Of a stretch of DNA of 64,000 nucleotides, positions 1-10,994 are shown piece after piece (position 1 is the stretch's first letter; each line of letters starts with the position of its first letter). A model generated the notes under the pieces. That model had not been told where the DNA came from and ran no database searches. It was given only the letters and a program-made list of their open reading frames with translations. The stretch covers positions 6,820,001 through 6,884,000 of the forward strand of contig CM065318.1 of NCBI GenBank assembly GCA_033032175.1. Reading direction: 5' to 3'. Position numbers and translations under genes: made by a program. The stretch is from Saturnia japonica. Lineage: Eukaryota; Arthropoda; Insecta; Lepidoptera; Saturniidae.

Positions 1-276
1 CAAACAAGCATACGTCTCGCCTGACGGTAAGTGGCTACCTTAACCTATGGACGCTTGTAATACCATAGGTATCACTTAAACTCCTTACTCCATACTGCAA
101 GGAGCTCCGGAAGTCCTACTCACTGCAGGAACACAACACAAGGTTATTTGCTTGAGATCTACAGGATGGAGGTATTTTACCAGTCGGGCTGCTCCAAGTA
201 GAGAGAAATCTCCAGAGAAATTTCTCACTGTCTTATCTCTCTTTGAACCCTTCCCCAAGGAGCTCTGATTTATTTG
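1..276 (+). repeat. Dispersed repeat family A, copy 1
   Basis: This segment starts CAAACAAGCATACG and carries TAAGTGGCTACC, a GACGCTTGTAATACC block, a GTTATTTG block and a CAGTCGGGCTGCTCCAAG block, ending in a CTCTCTTTGAACC block. The same ordered blocks recur at 13,480, 19,450, 25,780, 33,500 and 44,427, so this is an interspersed repeat. It has no open frame and no terminal inverted repeats that I can see. The left end is cut by the window edge. I recognise the motif as common in lepidopteran genomes but cannot assign a class. Confidence 0.7.
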
Positions 277-1499
277 GCCTATTACGAAATTTGAAAAAAA
301 AGTACATGTACAAACAGAACTAAATGTTATGTATTAATATAAATAAACAATTTTACCACGTTTCCTATTATATAATTTAATTAAAGGAGTTCAAAGGAGA
401 TCATACAGGTACAGATAACGTGAAATTTTTAATGCCATTCTAACAAAGGCTTTACGTTGTGGTTTTCAAATAAAATTACACGCAATGATTATTTGTCCAC
501 TAATAGAAGAAATACATTGAGATATTACTTATGTACGACACGATACGCCTCAAATGTAAAAAAAGGGTCGAAGAACTATATTCCTAATAACTATCAGAAC
601 TTTTGGGTGAAGCGTATTTAAATTAAATTCTTTTAAAGAAAATTAACAGTGTATTTAAAGTAACTTTCAGTTTTGTTTTAAATGATGATTTTTTTAGGAA
701 AAGTATACTTTTTTAAATATTCTTAACGGTACATGGTAGTTTTAATTTATATAATCTGGGGGCACGGCAGTGCCCTCGCCAAGAAGAGCGCAAGGCACGA
801 ACGTACCATCTTCACTGGAAGCATTTCGGCGTATTACCACGCCTCTGTATAGCAAGCACTCGGTTATTGTAGAAGCTAAAAGCTTTGGAAATAATATGAA
901 AACTAAATTAGGCATAATATACTAAATAGTATATACTATATAGCATTGTATAATATAGGTACATTTTAAGTATAATTTATACACACTGCAGTTTCTTGCA
1001 AGGTTTCAGAAATATTAGAAAATGTTATATAGTGAAATAAGGCATAATATTAAAATATATCCTGGACGCAAGAGAGAGAAAGGAACAGGCAAAGTTAAAT
1101 ATTTTTCCTATTAATTAAGTTTGCAGTTTCGTTTGATTTCAATTGAGTCCAAAATACGAAAATTAATAAATAACCATTTATCATTAACAAGATTTGAACA
1201 TATATCTATATTTAACTAACTTTATTATTTTTCGTTGATACTTTATAATTCGGGTCATTTGAAAGAATTCTTTATAAAAATATTGCGGTAGTACGACTAC
1301 AGAAAATTAGATTAAATAATTCCCAAGATTCTAATTAAACTCTGAATACCCACCGAAGTGTTCATGACGACAAAGTTCTAGATACACATATGCATCAAAA
1401 TTAAAATATAAAGACACAAGCTTAGCTATATGACAAACATGAGAATAAAAAGGACATGTAAACGTTTTCCGGTACATGCTTGTCCAGCGGTGTAATCTC
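277..1499. other. Gene-free A+T-rich stretch
   Basis: I see no gene here. The only notable island is 756-870, G+C-richer, which contains a perfect 6-bp hairpin at 760-775 (GGGCAC, loop GGCA, GTGCCC). Similar GGGCACGGCAGTGCCC segments are, from memory, common in lepidopteran repeats, so this is probably a retroposon fragment. Confidence 0.5.
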
Positions 1500-1888
1500 C
1501 AGGAACTGCACTAGATCGCGACATAGCTTTGTTTGCGGTCGAGGTGCTCTCACTCTGCGAAATATTAACTGAATCCCTAAAGGACGTCACTCACTTATCA
1601 ACCCGGCACCCGAACAGCGCCGCATCGCCTCGTGCGTTTGAGATTTCTTTGTTGGAGTTCCATATACTTAATTATATACACTCATTTATCAAATCCGTAA
1701 CGTACCGTATCGACTCGCATGCAAGCAGTCCATATTCTAAAGGCGAGCGGACTGCGAGTTGACAACCTGCCGGTCACGAGTGGACCGCAAGTGGTAAACG
1801 CAAGGACGATGCGTCGCTAGAGTGACGCGGCGGCGCGGCGGCGGTGCGACGCGACGTCAAGTACAAACCGCTCGTCAATTCGTTGATA
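1500..1888. promoter_or_regulatory. CpG-rich block, possible promoter or 5' UTR
   Basis: The segment is much richer in G+C and CpG than its surroundings, peaking at 1,800-1,890 with GCGGCGGCGCGGCGGCGG and several CGCG motifs. No frame stays open through it. It abuts a decayed transposon on its right, which may have separated it from whatever it served. A CpG-rich block in an A+T-rich insect genome can mark a first exon or promoter, but no splice donor or start codon stands out, so this is an inference from composition only. Confidence 0.3.
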
Positions 1889-2834
1889 CGCGCGATGTTC
1901 ACTAGTTGATTAGTAGTCACGCAGAATCGTTGTATAGGGCGAGGAGGACCCATTCCGTGGTCTACGAGGAGTCCGGACTTAACGCCGGTTGATTTCTATG
2001 TCTGGGGTCACGTGATATCCCTAGTTTATGACGTCTCGCCTGTCATTTGCGGAAGAACTCAAAACAAGAATTACAAACGCAGCAAATGTGATGCGGAATA
2101 ATTTGACTACTTCGGTAGTTAAGTCACAACTCAGAAAAAGAATGCGACTTTGCGTACGCAACAGGGGAAGTCACTTCGATCAAGAATTTTAATTAGGGCT
2201 AAATTACAAAATGTCTTAATTGTTACTTATTTACTACTAAATTGTTACTGGTTCTAAATTTTATTTGAAATTTGTATTTTATTTCCGTTGTGTATTGTTT
2301 TTAATTAATTTTATGGAAATTTTAAAGAACGATTCTAAGTTTAGTTCGATTAAGAATTTCCGCCTGCTTCATTTGTGATCATTTTTTTTTTAGTTTCTTC
2401 GAAATAAGTTTCCAATTGTTATGCATTGTTAGAGAGCTAAGAAAACGGTTATGTTTTTAAATAATCTGCAAGTCGAGTTTTATAACGAGCTTTTTTTTGT
2501 TTTTAAGGCATTTTAGTGGAAAAAAATCTCAAAGAATATTCAAATAATGTCATTTTTCGGATCGCATTTTTACATTTGGACCGGTAATTGTTGTTTTAAT
2601 ATTGATAGATAACCAGTGTTTGATAGTTTTTATAAATCAGAAGAAAAAAATGAGATTTAAATTGATACTTTTTAAATAAATTTTTGTTTTTGCATTTTTG
2701 ACTTATTTTGAAGAAAGCTACAAAACATAATAACTCAATGAGAGTTCACTTTTGCATAATGCATATGGGAGTTAAAATTATCGCAAATAGTTACCTCCTC
2801 CTAGCGGGAATCAGTCAAATTACCAATAACCCTG
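1889..2834 (+). mobile_element. Tc1/mariner-superfamily transposon, 3' half only
   Basis: The 3' half of a DNA transposon with a TA duplication at 2,835-2,836. Its right end (TTACCAATAACCCTG, rising to 2,834) is the reverse complement of the left terminus CAGGGTTATTGGTAA of the MITE at 46,051-46,908. Similarity to that MITE extends inward over several hundred bases, including the AATTTCCGCCTGCTTC region near 2,355. The left terminal repeat is missing, so the element is 5'-truncated near 1,889, where it meets CpG-rich DNA. A transposase relic lies at its left end. Confidence 0.75.
1909..2192 (+). pseudogene. Transposase C-terminal relic (DDE, Tc1/mariner superfamily)
   Basis: One frame reads NRCIGRGGP at 1,924-1,950, then RSPDLTPVDFYVWGH to about 2,010. 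This is the block around the last catalytic acidic residue in insect Tc1/mariner-superfamily transposases, where the family pattern is (W)IGRGGP...W..RSPDLTP(L/V)D(F)..WG. Downstream, frameshifts and stops break the frame, although the short region after it (GAAGAACTCAAAACAAGAAT) still resembles an EELK.RI-type helix. Everything N-terminal is absent. The relic is dead and is the only protein trace of the family whose non-autonomous copy lies at 46 kb. Confidence 0.65.
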
Positions 2835-2836
2835 TA

Positions 2837-4059
2837 TTAATAGTAATTTCATAGATTTAGATAAAAATTGTAAAGTTAAAAATAGGCATTATAGGTTATA
2901 GATATAATGAAATCATTTTTTTTTTACCAAAACGTTAGTAAACATCATAGCTTTCAGATTAGAAAATTTCCAAATACATAAAACCAAGTTTCCAAAGAAA
3001 ACAGTACAAAACGTTTGACGTTAACATGAAATTGTGTTAAATCGTTTTTCATGAATTAATTTCGTGGCGGGAGTATCGAGCTTATAGCTCTTGTATGAAG
3101 TGGGCAATAAAATTCAAAAGAGCTCTACATATGAGTAGTTTCGCGAATTTATTTATTAATTTGTTTCCCTTTCAAATTTTTGTTATGGGAAACAATGATG
3201 ACAGTTGTGTAAGGTACAAAGAAATGGAACGTATTTATTTAAGAAAAGGATAGTTTATTTAAGTTTTGCAAGTATGAAAGAGTAAACGAATGAAGAGAAT
3301 GACAGGAAGTGTGTAAGTGAGATAGTTTATATATATTGTAATTAGTGTAAGAGGGAAAGAGAATAAAACGAATATGGTGTCAACCAAGTCTTTTTATTTT
3401 ACAGTTGTATCGCGTCCAAACACCGCGACAAAGAATGAGGCTTCGATTAGTTCAAATTCTACAATGGGAGTTAGCTTACGGTGTAGGAAAACATAAATAA
3501 ATACAACTAATAATACTCAATAAAATTTTACAGTCTAAGAACAAACAGTTGGCCAATGGATAGATCTAGACGGCGCAATCTTGTTTGGTGTTCGAGGCGA
3601 GAGCGACGCGCGCGTGATCCCAAGTTGCCATAAATCCGCCTGGGACACGTCATTGCGACTTCACACATTTTTTTTCTTTGAGTATTTCGTTCGTTTTTGT
3701 TCGCAATTGTTGGTAGCTCACTTGCATTAAATTTACAAGGGCCTTTCAAAAATCCTATTTATGGGAATTTATGGAAAAAAAATGCAGCAAATATTTTGAT
3801 AATGTTTTAATTCAAAACCCATTCTTTTTAGACAGAAATAAACCTATTTTTCTTACAGTTGTGGCACTCAGATCGATAAAACTTTACAATAATAACGTCT
3901 ACAACCAAATTGTTTAAAAAAAGATTAATGTAAAATACAAAAAGTTGATGGTTTAACGATATTTAAATGGTGTGTGGTATATAGGGGTCGCTATTCAGTC
4001 GGACAAAATTTTCGTGAATTATGTAAATTTGACACAGGTAAAAACTTATATATTTATAA
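2837..4059. other. Gene-free stretch with a GC-richer island
   Basis: Mostly A+T-rich with no supported gene. From 3,420 to 3,670 the sequence is G+C-richer. A 26-codon frame at 3,556-3,636 is strikingly arginine-rich, but it has no recognisable domain and may be chance. Upstream, 3,190-3,402 (a TGT start, GAATAAAACG, then TTTTATTTTACA) has the look of a solo LTR, but I found no second copy in the window. Confidence 0.35.
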
Positions 4060-4320
4060 CTGACTTCCAAAAAAGACGGATGTTACTCAATTCGAATGTA
4101 TATATTTTTTATGGATAGTCAGCTATAACTTCTTTGTTTATGTACCGATTTGGATGATTCTTTTTTGTTGGATAAGGGATACCTCAAGGGTAGTCCCATT
4201 TTAATTTCATTGGGATTAGATCTTCCAATTCGAAATTACACCAGGGAACTCTTTAAAACACTGAAGTTTGTTTTCTTTTTTGTTAAAAATTGTCTTATAG
4301 AAAATATTAAAAAGCACGGA
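4060..4320 (+). repeat. Dispersed repeat family C, copy 1
   Basis: Starts GACTTCCAAAAAAGACGG, then TACTCAATTCGAATGTATAT, a block reading ACTTCTTTGTTTATG.ACCGATTTGGATGAT, GGATACCTCAAGGGTAGTCC, and finally GGGAACTC near 4,245. The same order is seen at 18,640, 33,950 and 50,672. The 33,950 copy continues to a Helitron-like CTAG end, so the family may be non-autonomous Helitrons. The 60-codon open frame inside is incidental. Confidence 0.7.
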
Positions 4321-5362
4321 GCATTCCCTTAAACAGCCTATCATCTAAGTTTAACCAATCTTTTCCAGTTAATTATTTAAATTCCTTTTAAATATGGCCT
4401 TAACCATAAATAAAATACAAGAAAAAGGCAGCGATGGTTCTGTTTGATATTAAACGTTTTATACGATTCACGGATATACGGATCACGCCTTATGAAGTTA
4501 GTAGTGAGCGGTATCAAAACTGATTAACAAATTAGTATCGGAACGTTGCGGCAGGGATTATTAACCTCTGAAACGTTACCCTCGACTGGCGTCGAGAATG
4601 TCTATATAATGTATATAGAATTATTCAGTTACATTTCATGTTGAATTGCTAATCTTATTACCATTGATAATACTATCATCGCTATATCAATGCCATAACA
4701 TTAATATTTATTTAACAATTAATTTGTTTCGCTTAGTGGCTTCCCCTTAATCAAATATAGTAGATAAATATATAATGCATTTTACAACTGGTAAAAATAA
4801 AATAGCTGAAATTATTACCCATTTCATATAATCACTAGATAAGTAAGTATACGATATAATTACAGAAAATTTTCGGTTTTTTATTACATTATATGCTATA
4901 GACAACTCTTACTAAAATAGCACCAATAACAGAGTAATAGCATGGCATGGGCATGTTATGTGGAGGAATGAAAGTCATATAACTAGAACAATGTTAAGTA
5001 TGAAAGGTGGACATGATATGCATATAAAAGGTTATATGACAGTTGATAGAGGGGATTGGAAACGTAAAACATGTGACGCTGACACTGCTCAAGGAGGATA
5101 AAGGTAAGAAGAAAAGCAAAATAAGAAGGAATTTTATTACTAATTATTATTTTTGTTATTTCGATGAATATACTAAAATATATGAATAAAAATTAATTGT
5201 ATGCATTCACAATTGAAGCTAATGCATTTGTTCATTCACCTTCAAGCTACAGTTCTACAGGCACAGGGGATATTTTCAGTTTCCAATACAGTTAAAACTT
5301 TCACTTTTTCACCGTAAATTTTGCTTTCTTTTGGGTAGGCACTAAAAGTAGATTCTATATTA
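4321..5362. other. Gene-free stretch
   Basis: No gene. Between 4,490 and 4,620 the sequence is more complex and G+C-richer than its flanks (AACGTTGCGGCAGGGATTAT and CTCGACTGGCGTCGAG, an imperfect hairpin). It does not match any repeat in the window, so it is a weak candidate for conserved non-coding DNA. Confidence 0.3.
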
Positions 5363-5858
5363 TCAATATATATAATTACTTGTGCTGACTGACTCACAGA
5401 CTAATTTATCAACGCAGAGCCTAAACTACTGGAGCTAGAACCGTGAAAAGTGGCATACGGGTTCCTTTTTCACAATAGGTGCTCACCTAAAGAGGGATTT
5501 TCGGGGAATCAAAAGGGGATGAAAATCCCACATTTGGTATTTAGCAATTCAGTTACAAAGTTTTTTTTTGTTTTTTTTTTTTAGATCTGACTACACTGTT
5601 AGCCTTAGGGGCCCTGAAGCCGCTGCGGCTTTTACAGCTACACCGGACTTGGGATTACAAAGTAAAAAAGACGTGTTTTATCTAAGAATGTTAATTATGG
5701 GGTGAAAGATTGTATAATATAAGTAACGACATCTATTAGCCAAAGGTAGTACCAACGAATGCTCTCATACTAACGATGTAGACATTCACTAAGAATGGAT
5801 TTTACGCAAATTCTATCCAAATTGTTAACACACACGTGAAACCGTGAAGCACAGCTAG
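5363..5858 (+). mobile_element. Helitron-like non-autonomous element with nested SINE
   Basis: The left end is A|TCAATATATATAATT and the right end is ACAGCTAG|T at 5,855-5,858, so the insertion sits between A and T as for Helitrons. About 9 bp before CTAG is a decayed form of the hairpin seen in the 8.6 and 24.2 kb copies (CACGTGAAACCGTG). The interior carries ACTGACTGACTCACAGA and AATTTATCAACGCAGAGCC, common in lepidopteran repeats of this type. It is interrupted at 5,562-5,654 by a SINE with a 9-bp target-site duplication, so the Helitron-like element is the older insertion. Confidence 0.55.
5562..5654 (-). mobile_element. SINE-like retroposon family B, copy 1
   Basis: On the minus strand this reads GGCTAACAGTGTAGTC followed by an A-rich tail, which appears as poly-T at 5,562-5,582. 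It is bracketed by the perfect direct repeat TTACAAAGT at 5,553-5,561 and 5,655-5,663. A poly-A tail plus a target-site duplication is the mark of LINE-mediated retroposition. Other copies are at 11,806, 14,285, 17,500 and 24,648. This copy is 5'-truncated compared with the one at 24,648. Confidence 0.75.
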
Positions 5859-7544
5859 TGATATAAAACTAAATATTTGAAACAAAGCATATATCGTACT
5901 AGAAGTATATCGAACTCAAAACTTCTCTAACAATTTTAAACACTCACTGTACTTATTGTAGATCTATCTATAACAATGCAAACAAAGAAATGTGATAAAA
6001 GCTAATTTGGAATCGGTCTAAACGTAATTCACGTTTATGTATTCCAAACGTACAAACGCTTGCTGGTTTCGACAGTTTTGAATTAATGAATTGGTTTACA
6101 TAATCTAAAACTAAGTCTATATCTGCATACCTCGGCTTTTGCTTAAATTAATTATTCAATAATATATTACAGAGTACACTTTGTATTTACATTATATCTA
6201 TGAATGTGTGTAGATGTTAATCTCATAGGATATTATTTTCCAATCGTTGGTTTTCGGGTAATTTAGATTTTTAATAAGTATTTTGTTGCAGTTAAAGTAT
6301 ATTTGCATTATAAGTTCTAAGTAGAAATATCGCCGCGGCCGATCAAGACTTGTTTTAAGCTAAGTTACTCTTAAAATTGTCTATACATCTTGTCTGCAAA
6401 TGCTTTATTATGATAGGTTATTATATAATAATCGCTTGCCTTTATACTATTCTTTAGGTGTTAGTTGATGGCCAAACCATTGGGGTATTATATACTACTT
6501 AAGTACGTAACTACAGCAGATATTACTTGCTATCGTGGGGCGCGGGGCATGCGTGCATTTATATAACTGTTCAATATATTGAAATTACTGATGAAATATC
6601 AGTCCTTGACTTTTAATTGTGTTTCTCGAGTTGTTTAAGTGACCATGAAGGTATATATGTGAAGTAAAAATTAGCACTCAAACGTGTAATTGCAACAAGC
6701 GCCGGCGCAGACTGTGAGTGCGAGTTTCGGCAGCTTCGTAATTTTTCATCATGCGATTTTGCGTCAGAATCCAATATAATACATTAAAAAGAATGAATTC
6801 TTGATACTTTTTATATCAGATTCAGCTTTCTGTCGTCAAGTATTGTATTCATAATACGTCAATATTGTAGCAATTTCTAAAATCTCGTTAGTTAAAAAGA
6901 TGACTCTATGATCGGTTTGACTATCAAAGTTGTGGTCAAAGCATTAAAACCCTATTATTATTAGTATTTTAACTAGTTTTAGAAAATATCTATAAAGCAG
7001 CTGCTTAAGTGTGGTCTGTTACCAGAGAAGACATATGATAAGATTGAAGTAGATGAACTCAATATTACATATCTAGTAGTGACATTCAAATTGATTTAAT
7101 CCTATATTAACCTTGTCGTAATAACGTACCGTAGAATCTCTTTAGTTTATTCTATAATTAGTTTCGGTTGTGAATGTTATATGAGGCTAGATGAACTCGT
7201 ACATATTGGGGAGTTTATTATTTAAAGCTGCTAAAGTGACGCAAAACTTCGATGACCGCATTGTTGCGGTTTGTAAAGCGATTGCTTGAAATGTGACTGT
7301 AGTACTCTGCCAAGCTAGAACTTTGTATATAAAGTACTCAATGACAGTTTTGTGAATGTTAAAGCTTATTAACAATTCCAACCATTAAATTTGTACATAT
7401 CCTCTGTCAGTTGAAATGTATTCTAATATTTTTTGCGATTATTTTTTTATGCTATTCGGTATTGCACCGGTTTTTGCATATTATGCTGTTAGTATTATTA
7501 TGTAGTTTTTTAACCGATTACGTTTATTTTTAGTTTGAGACGCT
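5859..7544. other. Gene-free A+T-rich stretch
   Basis: No supported gene and no long repeat. A small G+C-richer patch at 6,690-6,765 (ACAAGCGCCGGCGCAGACTG, with a GCGCCGGCGC palindrome) is unassigned. Open frames in 7,187-7,381 on the minus strand show no recognisable domain. Confidence 0.4.
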
Positions 7545-7655
7545 ATATGATAATACTAATATAATAAAGCGCAAAAGGTTTTTGTTTGTTTAAACACGCA
7601 GCGTCTCTGTAACTACCTTCTTTTTATAATGATAGCCGAACTCTCAAGGAATAGT
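7545..7655 (+). repeat. Partial repeat of the family I Helitron-like type
   Basis: The order TACTAATATAATAAAG, TTTGTTTGTTTAAACACGC, GTCTCTGTAACTACC parallels the 5' part of the copies at 39,823-40,140 (+) and 24,155-24,473 (-), which read TTTGTTTGAACGCG then ATCTCTGAAACTACC. No CTAG end follows, so the copy is truncated. Confidence 0.45.
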
Positions 7656-7957
7656 AAATGATATTTAAGATTAAATTACAACTCTCAGACAGCCTTAAAT
7701 ATTGATTTTTGTTACGTAAGTCGGAAGTCGAGGCCCTCCCAACTGCTTTAACCGCATGCGCTGGCTTAATCGTTAATGATACGGAAATATAAAGTTCTAC
7801 AATAATATTGATCCTTAGTATATATTAAAAAAAGTCAGCGATAGCATATGCCTATCTCTTATAAATAAGCCACAGTAAGGTATATTGTGACAAAGATTTT
7901 ATGAAAATTAAAAAGTGATTTATAAAAATTAATATATAAAAAAAAACCATTAGTGCC

Positions 7958-8191
7958 ATGCGTGTCCAATACAATAATGCTTTTAGAGCATTATTGGGAC
8001 TGCCGCGATTTTGTAGTGCTTCCGAAATGTTGGCGTATGCCCGTGTTGATGATTTTTATGCCATCATACGCAAGCGAGTAGCATTTATCCTGAATAGGGT
8101 TCGTAATAGTCCCAACTCAATTATGCGGACCCTCATGGGAATTTACGATGGTGCGTTCATGAAGCGCTGGATATTGGTAGTTGTGCAATGA
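7958..8191 (+). pseudogene. LINE reverse-transcriptase ORF, C-terminal 77 codons
   Basis: The frame reads RVQYNNAFRALLGLPRFCSA, then an arginine-rich IIRKRVAFILNRVRNSPNS block, and ends at a TGA at 8,189. The pattern YNNA.R.LLGLPR.CSAS...A...V..F.A..RKR....L.R.R.SPNS is, from memory, the conserved extreme C-terminus of ORF2 in lepidopteran CR1/Zenon-type LINEs, lying after the reverse-transcriptase domain. No catalytic domain remains, so this cannot be active. The residual frame is intact and ends in a natural stop directly before the 3' UTR, so it is a 5'-truncated insertion rather than a rearranged one. Confidence 0.65.
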
Positions 8192-8249
8192 TGTGTACTC
8201 ATCATGAACAATTATCGATTATTATAATATAGTTTAATTTAATTTTTAA

Positions 8250-8432
8250 TTTATTTTATTTTCATTAAATGTCATCATTTATTCATTAGTTTATAATTTA
8301 CTTTTATGTAATAATTTTATTTTCATTAAATGTCATCATTTATTCATTAGTTTATAATTTACTTTTATGTAATAATTTTATTTTCATTAAATGTCATCAT
8401 TTATTCATTAGTTTATAATTTACTTTTATGTG
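8250..8432 (+). repeat. 61-bp tandem repeat, three copies
   Basis: TTCATTAAATGTCATCATTT starts at 8,261, 8,322 and 8,383, an exact 61-bp period. The three units are almost identical, differing only at the last unit's end (TATGTGAT instead of TATGTAAT). The array sits in the 3' UTR of the CR1-like LINE, where such short arrays are common. Confidence 0.9.
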
Positions 8433-8498
8433 ATAGTTGGACCTTTGTTGTCTTAAAAATAAATATATTATTATTATAAGCATTATTTTTAGACATGG

Positions 8499-8601
8499 CA
8501 TATTAATCCGTACAAACAAAAGTTACTTCATCATAAAGACAATGGCGGCGCGGTGTTTGTCGGATAAAATGAACACGGGTGAAACCGTGGGGCACAGCTA
8601 G
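8499..8601 (+). mobile_element. Helitron-like element, 3' end
   Basis: Ends with a perfect 5-bp hairpin (CACGG 8,574-8,578, loop GTGAAA, CCGTG 8,585-8,589), then GGGCACAG and CTAG at 8,598-8,601 followed by T. This is the expected 3' architecture of a Helitron and matches the inverted copy at 24,155 almost base for base. The 5' end is not identifiable because a LINE tail lies immediately upstream. Confidence 0.6.
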
Positions 8602-9475
8602 TATGATAATATATGTTACAGTCGTGTTACAAAGGTATGAAAAGAATAAAATTCAAATTTTAATTTTAAAACAATTATCATAATATTTTGTTAAACTTAC
8701 GTTTGAACAATTTTACACTCTTCTTAATTCTTTTCTTTAATTTATCGTTTAATATTCACCCATTTCAGGCATATTAGGATAATTGAAGTGCTTTAATTGT
8801 TTTAGTTTTAGATGAGTTACTTTGATCCAAATAAAAAGTTAACATATACACACAGAGAGCCAAATGTTTACGCGTTGCACAGAACAATGAACTTTGCCCA
8901 CTGTGAACATTAATGCTATTGTTCAATGTTAATGTCGAGGGTGTGTCTGATGTCACTGGAACGAGTTTAGAATATTTTAATGCTAATAAATTAAACAGTC
9001 TTCCAGGTAACATGAATCCTTATAAAAGTGGACAGATCCTCCTTGGCATCGAAATGTTGTTTAAAAAAATTACTGATTTATTGATTTTGAAATCTTTAAA
9101 TGGGATCTCATTCAGCTTTGTAGAAAGCTTGACTTTGAGATTGTAATACCACAATTATTATTCTTTTCAGTTTTGATATTGTACCTTAATTATTATATCC
9201 TTTCAAATGATGCATACTAACACGTAACGTAATACAGCAAAGATAATAAATTCAGATAAAGTATAATGTTCTTCTGTATATTTCATTGTCAATGTATTAT
9301 GCAGAAATTATGACATTAATCTTCCTGCAAGTAGATTTCATGCAGTATCTAATTAGGTACAAGATGTTTTAACCGCACTTCTCTACTATGTAAAATCCTG
9401 TAATTCCGTTTACAAAATTGAATATATTCCAAGAGAATAGCATTTAAGTAACTATAGTAACAAAACAACTATTCA
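8602..9475. other. Gene-free stretch
   Basis: No supported gene. Two overlapping opposite-strand frames at 8,774-9,146 (79 and 77 codons) have no recognisable motif. I see no repeat matching elsewhere in the window. Confidence 0.4.
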
Positions 9476-10198
9476 AAATCAAAATCAAAAAAATAATCTT
9501 TATTCAATTTAGGCCCTAAGAAGGTACTTATGAACGTCAAAACACTACTGCCGTTTCGGAAAATATCCCAGACATCGAGAAGAACCGGTAAGAAACTCGA
9601 TCGGGTTTATCTTTTTTTTTTTGTTAACTGTACAAATGTAACAAATATAACAGGTACAATAATAATACATAAGTAGATGCGCAGAGAGAGAGAGTCACTT
9701 CCAGACATCACTATCATTCGCATAATGATCCACCCTATAATAACCTTTTGACAGTAAACCCGCTTGACATGGTCCTTGAACTTGTTGTTCGGTAAATCAG
9801 TAATGTGCTTCGGGATCTTGTTATAGAACCTAACAATATTACCTAAAAAACTTTTATTAGTCTTACTAAGTCTAAAACACGGTACGACTAATTTATCTTT
9901 ATTTCTAGTATTTATATTGTGCTGATCTTTGGCAAAATCCAGCTTGTCTAAGTTTTTACGGACATACATTAAGGTATCAAAGATGTATTGGGAGGGCAAA
10001 GTTAAAATACTAAATTCCTGGAACTTGTTCTTTAGTGATCGCGGGGTCTCATATTGAAAATTGCTCGAACTGCCCGCTTTTGTTATATAAATATGGTATC
10101 TACCTCAGCTGCTGAACCCTACAGCAAAATACCGTAAGACATTAAGCTATGAAAGTAAGCGAAGTAGACTAACTTAGCGGTTGCAATATAATCATTAA
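9476..10198 (-). mobile_element. Jockey-like LINE, 3' end
   Basis: On the minus strand a degraded reverse-transcriptase C-terminus (10,195 down to 9,610) is followed by a conserved 3' UTR (ATCGAGTTTCTTACCGGTTC near 9,583-9,602) and a TTTGATTTTGATTTTGAATA tail at 9,475-9,494. Isolated copies of the same 3' tail occur at 36,345-36,480, 40,150-40,250 and 52,203-52,262, so this LINE family has seeded the region repeatedly with 5'-truncated copies. Confidence 0.7.
9607..10195 (-). pseudogene. Jockey-like reverse-transcriptase C-terminus, frameshifted
   Basis: Reading on the minus strand from about 10,195, the first frame gives AKLVYFAYFHSLMSYGILL, which ends in a stop at 10,119. After frame changes and stops, a second frame from 9,999 gives YIFDTLMYVRKNLDKL, then HNINTRNKDKLVVPCFRLSK and FLGNIVRFYNKIPKHI. 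These are the conserved blocks after the YADD-containing palm in Jockey-clade LINEs: the VYFAYFHS.MSYG motif, then NTRNK..L..P..RLS....S......RFYN.IP. The catalytic palm and endonuclease are absent. At least two frameshifts and several stops show it is an old relic. The longer frame up to 10,490 is not part of the LINE. Confidence 0.7.
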
Positions 10199-10994
10199 AC
10201 ATTATTTCAACTTTAAGCTGTAATATATAAATAATTTCAGAACTCAAAACCTCTGTTTGAAATACAAAGAATGCCGGGATATTACAAAGAATGCTGGAAC
10301 TAATATGTTCAAAAGTAAACAGCTGATATTTTGCAATTTCATCGAGTGCAAATGTAGTGACATGCAGTACAATGGTCTTTGGATCCGGGAATCGAGAATA
10401 TCGCGTAATAGTATGTATTGGACCAGGAACGAATGTGCCCCGCGAAAATAGACTTAGCGAAAAATCGATATGAAGGCGCCGAGTTCGCATTCTCGGCGCC
10501 CTTTAAAATTGTGTCAATTTTTATTGACTTTCGTTTGGTGATATTATGATTTTATTTAATAGATAATGATAGTGATAAATATATAAATAGCTTCAAAAGC
10601 AGTACAAAAAATAATTTTGTTTACATCTACGAAGTAAATGAATATTATATAGTTAGGAATGAAAAGTGAATCAACTAAAAATACTTACAATTAAAACGAA
10701 TATAGCGTCATCGAGATTGCTCTCATGAAGGTTTGCGCTATATAATTATGAGAAATGTCCGCAAACGATGTGAACGGTCCGACGTTCCAAGCGAGATTGC
10801 TATACACCGTAGTGGCCGGACCTCGGCTTTGGTTGTTTCTGCGATTGCAAAAAAGTTGCGATCTGACTAATTCTTCCTGGAAGGAAGGAAGGAACATGTG
10901 TATATTAGAGTGCTTTTTTTTAACGACAATTTTTTTTTCCCTCCCATCTCGAAATTTTGTGGGAATACCTAAAAAAAATTACCTCAAAATTTGA
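10199..10994. other. Gene-free stretch with a strong GC hairpin
   Basis: No supported gene. At 10,475-10,500 lies a perfect 9-bp inverted repeat, GGCGCCGAG and CTCGGCGCC with loop TTCGCATT, the strongest short GC hairpin I saw in the window. The overlapping frames at 10,691-10,994 have no recognisable domains. Confidence 0.45.
10475..10500. repeat. Perfect 9-bp GC-rich hairpin
   Basis: GGCGCCGAG at 10,475-10,483 pairs with CTCGGCGCC at 10,492-10,500 across an 8-base loop. It is isolated in A+T-rich DNA and no other copy was seen. Confidence 0.85.

Larger units (their letters stand above)
7955..8475 (+). mobile_element. CR1/Zenon-like LINE, 3' end
   Basis: A 5'-truncated non-LTR retrotransposon. 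It consists of the last part of the reverse-transcriptase ORF (7,958-8,191), a 3' UTR containing three 61-bp tandem repeats, and a terminal A+T-rich tail. Truncation at the 5' end is expected from incomplete reverse transcription. The clade assignment rests on the C-terminal peptide only. Confidence 0.6.

Noticed and set aside
3190..3402. Solo LTR (TGTAAGG...TTTTACA with AATAAA)
   Set aside because: No second copy or target-site duplication was found in the window, and TG...CA ends are common by chance.
10119..10490. 123-codon minus-strand frame as one gene
   Set aside because: Only its last 25 codons are LINE reverse transcriptase; the rest is unrelated sequence that happens to be open.
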